The position numbers were made by a program, and so were the translations under genes. From an uncultured Clostridia bacterium (lineage in GTDB: Bacteria > Bacillota > Clostridia > TANB77 > CAG-508): DNA of 46,730 nucleotides. Of the stretch, positions 1 through 7,853 are shown piece by piece (positions within the stretch are counted from its first letter, which is position 1; each line of letters opens with the position of its first letter). The notes below the pieces were generated by a model, which was not told the DNA's origin, did no database searches, and saw nothing but the letters and a program-made list of their open reading frames with translations. The stretch covers positions 1-46,730 of the forward strand of contig CAMKSF010000011.1 of assembly GCA_946415375.1 (NCBI GenBank), written 5' to 3'.

Positions 1-2
1 AA

Positions 3-2111
3 GAATATAGAATTACAGATGTAACCTTACAAAGAATTAAATACAGTAATATAGACATTGAAAAAACAGTAGATGCATATAATGGTAGTGTAGTTAATTT
101 AGGGGATACATTAGAATATACAATAAAAATTACAAATAATAGTGATAATGCATATAATGATTTTGATGTTGTTGAAAAAATACCTGAATATGTTGAGGTT
201 ATTGATGGAAATAATGGAATTATAAATGGAAATATAATCAAATGGAAAATTTCAAATATAGGTTCAAAACAAACACGAGAAATAAAATATAAAGTTAAAG
301 TTAAAGAAAATATAGAATACTTAGGAAAAGAAATAATATCAACTGGAACAGTTGCTGGAATTCCATCAGCTACGGTAAAAAATCTGATTTCTAAAAATTT
401 AACAGTAGAAGAAAAAGACTCTATACGAAATAAATTACAAGAAATTATTAACGCAAATAAAATTCAAAATTATTCTGGAGAAAAATTGATTTCATCAATT
501 TATAATAATACATATAATGTGAATTTAAACCTAGATAAACTTGATATTACTGATTTGATTCAAGTGGTAGATGAAAAAGAAGATAAGAATTATGACATTA
601 ATTCATATCATGATGAAGATGGTGACAGTTATTATAATAAACCTACTGTATATATTAACAATAATAATCCATTTTCAAAAATGATAATGTATAATTATTA
701 CAATGCATTAAAAACAAGACAAAATGGAAATGTATATTTAAGATATTGGGAAAACTTACGTTCAAAAAAAATAAGTAGAAGTGACAGAGCAGATAATATA
801 AATAAAGAGAATTTTCAAACAGGAGATATATTAATATATAAAAATACTCAAACTCCAACTGGAGAACAAACATATCCTAGTGAAGATGGATTGTATTATT
901 TTGTTTATATAGATCAAGAAGATAAAATTATAATTGACAATAATGATGTATTTGGATTTATTGGTATAGATAATAATGGAAATCTAAAATACGTAACACA
1001 AGATTATATTAATATGAGGTCTTTAATTGCAAAAGATTATTATGTAGTTTTAAGACCATCAATAACAAATGATATTACTCCTATGAAAGTTAAAGTTGAA
1101 TATAATTCTTCTGATTATACAAGTGATATTGTTGAAGTTACAGTTAAATCAAATGAAGAAATTCTTCCGGTAAGTGGATGGACATTATCGGAAGATAAAA
1201 AGAATATCACTAAATCATATAGTAAAAATATTATAGAACATTTAAAACTTTATGACTATGGTGGAAATGAGAAAGATGTAGAATTTGAAATTGATACTAT
1301 TATATCTGGCTATGATAAAAATATATCAAAAGCTACAATTTCTGGTATAAAAGAAGTAGTTTACACAGGAAAACCAATTAATCAAAACATAAAAATAAGT
1401 ATGGCTGGTATTAGACTAGAAGAGGGAATAGATTATAAATTATTATATAGCAATAATACTAATACTGGAAAAGCTACTGTTAAAATAATAGGAATTGGAA
1501 AATTTGAAGGAGAAATTTCTAAAAACTTCATAATAAAGCCTTCTAAACCACAAAATTTAATTTCAAATAATCAAGAAGAAACAAGTATAGACATCAAGTG
1601 GGATAAAAACAAAGGAGATGTTTCAGGTTATAAAGTATATATTTATAACGAGAAGGAAGATAAATATGATCATCTAGGAAATACAACTAAAAATAGTTAT
1701 ACAATTAAGAATCTTTCAAAGGGAACAAAATTTAAATTTAAAGTAAAAGCATATAAAACCATTGATAATGTAAAATATTCTGGAAGCAAATCAGATTATG
1801 TAAGAACAGCTACAAAAACAAAAGTTACGAAAATAAAATCTATAAAAAAGAATGGAAACAAAAAAGTAAAAATAAAATGGGAAAATATTAAACAAGCATC
1901 TGGATATGAAGTTCAGTATTCTACGAAAAGCAATTTTTTAAAAAATAGCAAAAAAATTAAAATTATGAAGAATACGACTACTTCAAAAAAAATCAAGGGT
2001 TTAAAAAACAATAAAAAGTATTATTTTAGAATTAGAACATATGTAGATGTAAATGGGAAAAAAGTATTTAGTAAATGGAGTCAAACTAAATCTTATAAAA
2101 TTAAAAGCTAA
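3..2111 (+). CDS. DUF11/Fn3 surface protein (5' truncated by window edge)
   Basis: The reading frame is open from the first bases of the window, so this is the C-terminal 702 residues of a longer protein. An apparent TTG start at 486 is internal and not real. Visible order: a DUF11-type repeat (residues about 20-130, with the motif LGDTLEYTIKITNNS and GxIxWKI-like strands), an unrecognised middle region, an Ig-like segment (about 445-520, YTGKPINQN then GKATVKIIGIG), and two Fn3-like domains at the C-terminus. The last about 97 residues are lysine- and tyrosine-rich and match the ends of three other proteins in this window. DUF11 domains are typical of secreted Gram-positive adhesins and pilus-like proteins; a surface role is inferred. 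No LPXTG anchor is seen. A clear terminator follows the stop. Confidence 0.8.
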   Translation, partial: EYRITDVTLQRIKYSNIDIEKTVDAYNGSVVNLGDTLEYTIKITNNSDNAYNDFDVVEKIPEYVEVIDGNNGIINGNIIKWKISNIGSKQTREIKYKVKVKENIEYLGKEIISTGTVAGIPSATVKNLISKNLTVEEKDSIRNKLQEIINANKIQNYSGEKLISSIYNNTYNVNLNLDKLDITDLIQVVDEKEDKNYDINSYHDEDGDSYYNKPTVYINNNNPFSKMIMYNYYNALKTRQNGNVYLRYWENLRSKKISRSDRADNINKENFQTGDILIYKNTQTPTGEQTYPSEDGLYYFVYIDQEDKIIIDNNDVFGFIGIDNNGNLKYVTQDYINMRSLIAKDYYVVLRPSITNDITPMKVKVEYNSSDYTSDIVEVTVKSNEEILPVSGWTLSEDKKNITKSYSKNIIEHLKLYDYGGNEKDVEFEIDTIISGYDKNISKATISGIKEVVYTGKPINQNIKISMAGIRLEEGIDYKLLYSNNTNTGKATVKIIGIGKFEGEISKNFIIKPSKPQNLISNNQEETSIDIKWDKNKGDVSGYKVYIYNEKEDKYDHLGNTTKNSYTIKNLSKGTKFKFKVKAYKTIDNVKYSGSKSDYVRTATKTKVTKIKSIKKNGNKKVKIKWENIKQASGYEVQYSTKSNFLKNSKKIKIMKNTTTSKKIKGLKNNKKYYFRIRTYVDVNGKKVFSKWSQTKSYKIKS

Positions 2112-2142
2112 AAGTTGATTATTTTTATAATCAACTTTTTTA
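2111..2142 (+). terminator. Intrinsic terminator
   Basis: A 12-bp perfect stem (AAAGTTGATTAT, loop TTTT) is followed by a T-run directly after the stop codon of the surface protein. Confidence 0.85.
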
Positions 2143-2215
2143 ATACTAATAAGATTAATTGTATTATTTGCTGAACTGCTTGAAGAGAAAAAAGGTTAAA
2201 AAGAGATTTTACTTG

Positions 2216-2252
2216 CAAGAGAACTTGTATTTACAAGTTCTCTTGTTTTTTA
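2216..2252 (+). terminator. Second intrinsic terminator
   Basis: A perfect 14-bp stem (left arm CAAGAGAACTTGTA) with a very small loop is followed by seven T. It lies 75 bp after the first terminator with no recognisable gene between them; it may be a back-up terminator or mark the end of a lost gene. Confidence 0.8.
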
Positions 2253-2297
2253 AAACTTGATATATTAAATTAAACCATAAAAAGTGAACATAAACAC

Positions 2298-2326
2298 TTG
2301 CAATAACAAAAATATTGTGATATAAT
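2298..2326 (+). promoter_or_regulatory. SigA-type promoter of the BY-kinase-like gene
   Basis: TTGCAA at 2298-2303, a 17-bp spacer and TATAAT at 2321-2326, with an extended -10 (TGA just before TATAAT). It lies 23 bp upstream of the ATG at 2349. Confidence 0.75.
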
Positions 2327-2348
2327 TCAGCTATCAATTTATAAAGGA

Positions 2349-3650
2349 ATGATGGCAATGATAATTGTATTAATAGTTTTAATTGCAGTTTTAGTACTTT
2401 GTGTATTAAAAATATATGTTTTTGATGAAAAAGTAAAGAATGAAAATAAAATAACTAAAAAAACTGGATTGAACAGTATTGGTCAGTTACCTTTTAATGA
2501 TAAAAATGGTAACATAATGATAGAAAACAAATTAAAAGCTAATATGATGAAATATATAAAGGATATAAGAAGGAATATATTAAAAAAGCAAGATCAAAAG
2601 GTAGTATCAATTTTAAGCTGTAATCGTGGAGAGGGAAAAAGCTATATTGCAAATAATCTTGCAATTTCAATATCAAGACTTAACAAAAGTGTTTTGCTTA
2701 TTGATGGTAATTTAAGAGAAAAAACAAATATGTGTGAAACATTTTATATAGAAGAAGGAGAAGGTTTCACTGATTTTATAAAAAATATTGAAATTGGAAA
2801 TAAATATAAAAATCTAAAAAATGCTAAGGAGTTTATTAAACAATCTCAAATACCAAATTTATATGTTTTACAGAATGGAACGATTACAGAAAATTCAGGT
2901 GAACTCTTAAAAACAAAAAATGCAAAAGAAGTTATAAATTTATTAAAAGATGTATATGACATAATTATAATAGATGGAACATCGTTTCTTGAAAATGAAG
3001 ATGCACTTATTCTTTCAAGACTATCAGATACAAATATTTTAGTTGTAGAAAATAATAAGACAACATATAAAGATATTATATTAACTAAAAACCAATTAGA
3101 ATATAACAATGATGAGATATATGGTTATATACTAAATAAAATAAATGTTATAAAAGGAAAATATTATTCGAAAATAGATAACCAAAATTATGGTATGTAT
3201 ATAGAAACGAGAGAGGAACATTATAAGCCAACGAGTACCGAAGATATAATGGATCCTATAACAGCTAAAATCAACAAAAAAGAACCAGAAAAATTTGAAA
3301 TATTACGCAAAGAATTAAAAGAAAACATAATGGATGAAGATTTTATTAATGATATAGAAGTTAATTTTAATATGAAAATTGACAGCATGGAAAAAGAGAA
3401 TGAGAGAAATATTAATTCTTTACTAGATAATATTGAAAGCTTAAAGAAAGAATTAAACGAAGAAAAAGCAAATAGCGAATTTAGAAGAGGAAAAGATGCA
3501 AAAGGATTTGATAAGTTTTCGAAAATGATTTCTGATAAATTTGAAAAATTAGAAGAACAGATTGCTTTAGTAAAAAAAAAAATGAAGCAGAAGGAGAGTT
3601 TTTTGAGCGAAGAATTGTTAAGCAATCACAAAGACATAATCAACAAATAG
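2349..3650 (+). CDS. Membrane-anchored BY-kinase-like (CpsD/CapB family) ATPase
   Basis: A 433-residue product with one N-terminal membrane helix (about residues 3-24) and a cytoplasmic P-loop domain. Walker A is CNRGEGKS (91-98), Walker A' is VLLIDGN (115-121) and Walker B is DIIIIDG (204-210), the set that defines bacterial tyrosine kinases of the CpsD/CapB/MinD-like type. In that family the kinase autophosphorylates a C-terminal tyrosine cluster and controls polysaccharide export. Here the kinase is followed by a coiled-coil segment (from about 320). The frame then leaves the coiled coil after a run of 11 A (3572-3582) and stops 22 codons later. The coiled coil continues in the -1 frame to 4810 and ends in a tyrosine-rich tail, so the intact product would be about 820 residues. 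No polysaccharide genes are adjacent. Substrate unknown. Confidence 0.7.
   Translation: MMAMIIVLIVLIAVLVLCVLKIYVFDEKVKNENKITKKTGLNSIGQLPFNDKNGNIMIENKLKANMMKYIKDIRRNILKKQDQKVVSILSCNRGEGKSYIANNLAISISRLNKSVLLIDGNLREKTNMCETFYIEEGEGFTDFIKNIEIGNKYKNLKNAKEFIKQSQIPNLYVLQNGTITENSGELLKTKNAKEVINLLKDVYDIIIIDGTSFLENEDALILSRLSDTNILVVENNKTTYKDIILTKNQLEYNNDEIYGYILNKINVIKGKYYSKIDNQNYGMYIETREEHYKPTSTEDIMDPITAKINKKEPEKFEILRKELKENIMDEDFINDIEVNFNMKIDSMEKENERNINSLLDNIESLKKELNEEKANSEFRRGKDAKGFDKFSKMISDKFEKLEEQIALVKKKMKQKESFLSEELLSNHKDIINK
3572..3582 (+). other. A11 slippery run splitting the kinase and its coiled-coil tail
   Basis: In frame it reads GTA AAA AAA AAA ATG. A -1 ribosomal shift, or an mRNA with one extra A, joins the upstream kinase frame to the downstream coiled-coil frame without any residue loss. 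Possible meanings are programmed slippage, phase variation or a homopolymer sequencing error. Confidence 0.75.
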
Positions 3651-4810
3651 AATTATTAAACAATCAAATAATTGAAAAAGAACAATTATTTAATAAAAAA
3701 TTAGACGAATTAAATATTCAGATATCAGATAAAGAAAAACAGTATAATGAAAGAATTAATGAATTGAGCAATGAATTAGAAGACAAAGAAAAAATAAATA
3801 GTGATAAATTTACAGAGTTAAGGAATGAATTTACAGAAAAAGAGAAATTATATGAAGAGAAAATTGGTGAGTTAAATAATAAAATTGTAGATTCAGAAAA
3901 GATGTATAATAACCGAATAGATGAATTAAATATTCAGATATCAGATAAAGAAAAACAGTATAATGAAAGAATTAATGAATTGAGCAATGAATTAGAAGAC
4001 AAAGAAAAAATAAATAGTGATAAATTTACAGAGTTAAGGAATGAATTTACAGAAAAAGAGAAATTATATGAAGAGCAAATAGATGAGTTAAATAATAAAA
4101 TTGTAGATTCAGAAAAGATGTATAATAACCAAATAGATGAATTAAATATTCAGATATCAGATAAAGAAAAGCAATATGAAGATAAGACTGATGAGTTAAA
4201 TAGAAAAATTCTAGATAAAGAACAGTCATATAACGAAAAAATAGAAGAATTAAAATTTCAAATAGAAAATAAAAATAAAATATATATTAATGAAATAGAT
4301 ACACTTTTCACTCAAATATCAGAAAAAGATAAATTTTACAATGATAGAATTGCTGAATTAAATACTGATTTTACAGAGAAAGAGAAAACATATGAAGAGA
4401 AAATAGATGAGTTAAACAGAAAAATTGTAGAAACAGAAAAAACGTATAATAATCAAATAGATAAATTAAAGACTAAGATAGAAGATAATAGGCATTTATA
4501 TAATGGAAACATAGAAGAGCTAAAAAAAGAATTGAAAGATAAAGATAAAGTATATAAAGAAAAAATATTTGAACTTAATGAGCAAATTGAAACTTTAATT
4601 GAAAATCAAAAAACAAAACATGAAATTCCAAGGTTCAATAATGAAAATAAAATAATTAATTTAGGTAAGTTTTTTAATAATAAAAGAAGAAATAATAGAG
4701 TTTTTTCTATATATGAACCAATAAGTTATTATGATTTAGAAAGTTTAGCTACTGAGGTTATATACTTAAATGATGAAGAAACAAATTATTCAGATGATGT
4801 TGCTAAATAA
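3581..4810 (+). CDS. Coiled-coil and tyrosine-rich tail of the BY-kinase-like protein (-1 frame)
   Basis: This frame has no convincing start or ribosome site of its own at its upstream end; the first ATG of note is at 3764, inside the repeats. Read from the A11 run it continues the upstream kinase. It consists of about 17 successive 18-residue units, consensus EL-N-x-I-x-D/E-KEK-x-Y-x-x-x-I-D, followed by a basic segment (NNKRRNNR) and a C-terminal stretch rich in Tyr and acidic residues (YEPISYYDLES, VIYLNDEETNY). Tyrosine clusters at the C-terminus are the autophosphorylation sites of BY-kinases, which supports one split gene. Two 216-bp DNA units are nearly identical. It is strongly charged and has no membrane segment. 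Function beyond a long rod or scaffold is not known. Confidence 0.65.
   Translation, partial: NEAEGEFFERRIVKQSQRHNQQIELLNNQIIEKEQLFNKKLDELNIQISDKEKQYNERINELSNELEDKEKINSDKFTELRNEFTEKEKLYEEKIGELNNKIVDSEKMYNNRIDELNIQISDKEKQYNERINELSNELEDKEKINSDKFTELRNEFTEKEKLYEEQIDELNNKIVDSEKMYNNQIDELNIQISDKEKQYEDKTDELNRKILDKEQSYNEKIEELKFQIENKNKIYINEIDTLFTQISEKDKFYNDRIAELNTDFTEKEKTYEEKIDELNRKIVETEKTYNNQIDKLKTKIEDNRHLYNGNIEELKKELKDKDKVYKEKIFELNEQIETLIENQKTKHEIPRFNNENKIINLGKFFNNKRRNNRVFSIYEPISYYDLESLATEVIYLNDEETNYSDDVAK
3707..4170 (+). repeat. 216-bp tandem repeat (2.1 copies) inside the coiled coil
   Basis: Units begin at 3707, 3923 and 4139 (partial), exactly 216 bp apart (72 residues, four 18-residue units), with only a few mismatches, which points to recent duplication. 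Confidence 0.85.
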
Positions 4811-4820
4811 CGATTTATAG

Positions 4821-4850
4821 AAATAGTCATTTTTATATGACTATTTTTTT
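4821..4850 (+). terminator. Intrinsic terminator
   Basis: 10-bp stem AAATAGTCAT/ATGACTATTT with a T-run, right after the coiled-coil ORF. Confidence 0.85.
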
Positions 4851-4916
4851 ATTATAAAAATATTTAGATGTTTAAAAATGATCCTTTATAAAATATGATA
4901 AATAAAGGATTACCTC

Positions 4917-4945
4917 TTGCTAATTTACATAATGTATGATATAAT
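4917..4945 (+). promoter_or_regulatory. Promoter of the transglutaminase-like gene
   Basis: TTGCTA (4917-4922), 17-bp spacer and TATAAT (4940-4945), with TGA directly upstream of the -10. Confidence 0.75.
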
Positions 4946-4978
4946 AGTGAATGGTTAATTTTAATAAGAGGTGGAAAA

Positions 4979-6145
4979 ATGAATAAAAAGAGTATTTTTA
5001 TTATGTGTACATTAGTATTGTTATGTACACTCACTATTTCCACAAAAGTAAAAGCCTTTCAATATACAGATGAAATACAATATACAGAGAGTAAAAATAT
5101 ATTAGCAAGCAAAATAAGAGATAACACAGTTAACAGAAATAGTAAATTTTCTGTATTAGCAAGATTAACCTTTGATAAACCAGTAGATATAGATATTTTA
5201 AATAATTATGCAGATAGTTTAGTAAGCTTATCAATGTCAGAAGAATTAGCTAATTCAAGTTCTGCAGGTGATTATTTAAAATACTCATGGGATGAATATA
5301 AAAAAAGTATTTCAGGATATTATTTATATTCAAATTCAAAATACTGTTATTATTTAACAATTACATATAAGTTTACTTATTATACTACATATACTCAAGA
5401 ACTTAGATTAGATAAAGATATATCAAATTATATAAGTAATAACATAAACAAAAATGATTCTGACTTCAAAAAAATCTCAATAATTTATAATTATATTTCA
5501 AATAATGTAAAATATAATAAGAATATAGGAGATATTAAGTATTCAGCATATAGTGCATATGAAAATAAGACAGCAATATGCCAAGGATATTCTACACTTC
5601 TATATAAAATGTTAAAAGAGGCGGAAATTGAAGATGTAAGAGTTATAAGGAGTGCAACACATTCATGGAATATTGTTAAAATTGGTAACAAATACTATCA
5701 TCTAGATTCTACATGGGAAGCTACGTCAAGCAAAAAGGGAAAATATAATTATTTTCTTAAAGGTTCAAATGAAATAAGTAAATTAAACAGACATAAAGTT
5801 GATTCTGAATATAATACAAAAAAATTCAAAAAAGAATATCCAATTTCAAGTGAAGACTATTTGAAGACTCAAATTACGAAGATAAAAAATGTAAAGAACA
5901 AAAAAATAAAAATAAGCTGGAAAGAAAATTTATATAGTAACGGATATGAAATTCAATATTCCACAAAAAGTAATTATTCAACAAATAGTAAAAAAATAAA
6001 AATTACAAATAATAATACAACAACTAAAATAATAAGTGATATTAAGAATAGAAAGAAATACTATTACAGAGTTAGAACATATATAATAGTAAATGGGAAA
6101 AAGGTATATAGCAAATGGAGTAAAACAAAAACATATAAAATATAA
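4979..6145 (+). CDS. Secreted transglutaminase-like protein with C-terminal Fn3-like module
   Basis: A 388-residue protein with a signal peptide (residues 1-26, cleavage probably after KVKA). A transglutaminase-like core (about 165-250) carries the catalytic triad pattern: Cys201 in AICQGYS, His228 in ATHSWNI and Asp243 in YHLDSTW. Such domains in bacteria act as cysteine peptidases or cross-linkers on surface proteins; the real substrate is unknown. The last about 92 residues form a lysine/tyrosine-rich Fn3-like module (GYEIQYSTKSN, KKYYYRVRTY, VYSKWSKTK) shared with three other proteins here. Start supported by AGAGGTGG 6 bp upstream of the ATG. It is monocistronic, between its own promoter and terminator. 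Confidence 0.85.
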   Translation: MNKKSIFIMCTLVLLCTLTISTKVKAFQYTDEIQYTESKNILASKIRDNTVNRNSKFSVLARLTFDKPVDIDILNNYADSLVSLSMSEELANSSSAGDYLKYSWDEYKKSISGYYLYSNSKYCYYLTITYKFTYYTTYTQELRLDKDISNYISNNINKNDSDFKKISIIYNYISNNVKYNKNIGDIKYSAYSAYENKTAICQGYSTLLYKMLKEAEIEDVRVIRSATHSWNIVKIGNKYYHLDSTWEATSSKKGKYNYFLKGSNEISKLNRHKVDSEYNTKKFKKEYPISSEDYLKTQITKIKNVKNKKIKISWKENLYSNGYEIQYSTKSNYSTNSKKIKITNNNTTTKIISDIKNRKKYYYRVRTYIIVNGKKVYSKWSKTKTYKI

Positions 6146-6157
6146 TTAAGAAAATTT

Positions 6158-6205
6158 GGATGGAACTCTTTAGAAAAGCATAAAAAAGAGAACCATCCTA
6201 TTTTT
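6158..6205 (+). terminator. Intrinsic terminator
   Basis: Stem GGATGG-AA-CTCTTT paired with AAAGAG-AA-CCATCC (AA/AA internal bulge), followed by TATTTTT. Confidence 0.7.
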
Positions 6206-6228
6206 ACAAACTTTTTTCAAAAAAAACA

Positions 6229-6256
6229 TTGATAATTTATAAAAGTGTGATATAAT
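6229..6256 (+). promoter_or_regulatory. Promoter of the S2P-stp-prkC operon
   Basis: TTGATA (6229-6234), 16-bp spacer and TATAAT (6251-6256), with extended -10 TGA. Confidence 0.7.
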
Positions 6257-6317
6257 ATTAAAAAAATAGGAGTAATATGCCTATTAAAGTATATATATAT
6301 AATATGGAAGGACAAAT

Positions 6318-7049
6318 ATGTATATTGATAAAAGAATGATTTATATTGTGATGGCTATAATGTTAGTATCTGGATTATATAGTTATTTAACAGATGTAAA
6401 TAGTTTATTAAATCTGTTATATACTATTCCAGGTATCTTGATTGCTATTACATTTCATGAATTTGCACATGCATTTGCAGCAGATAAACTTGGAGATGAC
6501 ACACCAAGAAATCAAGGAAGACTAACATTGAATCCACTAGGACATTTAGATCCAATAGGTTCGGTTATGCTTCTTTTTGCTGGATTTGGATGGGGAAAAC
6601 CCGTAGAAGTAAATCCTAGAAATTATGATAAAAGATTTTCAATGGATAAAGCAGATGCAATAGTTTCAATTGCAGGACCATTAATGAATTTCTTTTTAGC
6701 AATTTTTTTTACAATTATTTATTGCGCTATTTATAAATTTGCAAGTTTAGAATTTGCTTTGTCACAAATAGGACAAATAATAATAAGGATAATTAGTATA
6801 ACTATAGCAATAAATGTTGGATTAGGAGTATTTAATTTAATACCTTTGCCACCATTAGATGGGTCAAAGGTTATTAAGCCTTTTTTACCATATAATGCTA
6901 GACAGTGGTTTGAAAGTAATGAAAAAATATTTGAAATGATATTTGTTGGATTATGGATAGTTGGTTTATTAGGAAGAATAATATCACCACTAATTTCGTT
7001 TATATTAAATGGATTGCTAAAGTTAGGTGTATTGGTATTTGGACTATAG
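6318..7049 (+). CDS. Site-2 protease family (M50) membrane metalloprotease
   Basis: A 243-residue multi-pass membrane protein. The zinc motif HEFAH is at 47-51, and the partner motif NLIPLPPLDG near 175-184 supplies the third ligand Asp. This short form without a PDZ domain belongs to the YwhC/SpoIVFB-like branch of the M50 family, which cuts substrates within the membrane. Several further hydrophobic helices are visible. It is first in an operon with stp and prkC (36-bp gap to stp). The ATG has a ribosome site GGAAGGA. The substrate cannot be told from sequence; the neighbours suggest envelope signalling, but that is inference. Confidence 0.85.
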   Translation: MYIDKRMIYIVMAIMLVSGLYSYLTDVNSLLNLLYTIPGILIAITFHEFAHAFAADKLGDDTPRNQGRLTLNPLGHLDPIGSVMLLFAGFGWGKPVEVNPRNYDKRFSMDKADAIVSIAGPLMNFFLAIFFTIIYCAIYKFASLEFALSQIGQIIIRIISITIAINVGLGVFNLIPLPPLDGSKVIKPFLPYNARQWFESNEKIFEMIFVGLWIVGLLGRIISPLISFILNGLLKLGVLVFGL

Positions 7050-7085
7050 AAAGTTACGAACATTCAGAATTAAAGAGGTGATTAA

Positions 7086-7823
7086 ATGATAAAAGCTTAT
7101 GCAAAAACAGATGTAGGAAAACAAAGAGAGGTAAATGAAGATAGTTTCTATATTACACAAGACCCGTTGAACAAAATTCAGCTTTTTATACTAGCAGATG
7201 GCATGGGTGGATGTAATGCAGGAGAGATAGCTAGTAGTCAAGCAATTTTATGTACAAAAAATTATATAGAAAATAACTTTGATGATACACCTAAAGATAG
7301 AGAAAGCTTGATACAATTAGTTGCAAGTAGTATGGAATATGCAAATATGATTGTGTATGAAAAGTCATTAAAAGATAAAAAATTTGAAGGAATGGGTACT
7401 ACTTTAGAGGTGTGTTTAATATATAATAATAGAGCATATATTGGCCATATTGGAGATAGTAGTATATATAGAATAAGAAAAGAATTTATGAGAAAAATAA
7501 CACAGGATCATAGTTATGTACAAAAGCTTGTACAAGATGGAACTATTACAAAAGAAGAAGCAGAACATCATCCAAAAAAGAATATGCTAATGAAAGCACT
7601 AGGATGTAATGCCTTTGTGGAACCAGATGTAATGGTAAAAGGATTTCAAAAAGAAGATATTCTAGTAATTTGTTCAGATGGACTTACAAATATGGTGAAA
7701 AATGATGATATTTTTAGATTTGTAAAAAATGACTTTGAATTTGCTACGAAAGACTTAGTTGAATTAGCAAATAAAAATGGTGGTATAGATAATATTACAA
7801 TAATTACAGTTAAGAACTTATAA
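7086..7823 (+). CDS. stp: PP2C-type Ser/Thr protein phosphatase (Stp/PrpC)
   Basis: A 245-residue PP2C-family phosphatase that removes phosphate from Ser/Thr residues of proteins, including targets of the partner kinase PrkC. Metal-binding motifs are present in order: the N-terminal VNEDSF, LADGMGG (Asp binds Mn/Mg), the GMGTT segment, GHIGDSSIYRIR, CSDGLTNMV and the C-terminal GGIDNITII. Length and order match the stand-alone cytosolic Stp/PrpC family. Start supported by AAAGAGGTG 7 bp upstream. It is directly followed by prkC, the usual pairing in Firmicutes. Confidence 0.95.
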   Translation: MIKAYAKTDVGKQREVNEDSFYITQDPLNKIQLFILADGMGGCNAGEIASSQAILCTKNYIENNFDDTPKDRESLIQLVASSMEYANMIVYEKSLKDKKFEGMGTTLEVCLIYNNRAYIGHIGDSSIYRIRKEFMRKITQDHSYVQKLVQDGTITKEEAEHHPKKNMLMKALGCNAFVEPDVMVKGFQKEDILVICSDGLTNMVKNDDIFRFVKNDFEFATKDLVELANKNGGIDNITIITVKNL

Positions 7824-7853
7824 AACATATTCAAAAGAAAGGATGTTTATAAC

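Noticed and set aside
3700..4620. Short regularly spaced repeats resembling a CRISPR array
   Set aside because: The repeats are in frame, 54 and 216 bp, with no variable spacers; they encode an 18-residue coiled-coil unit.
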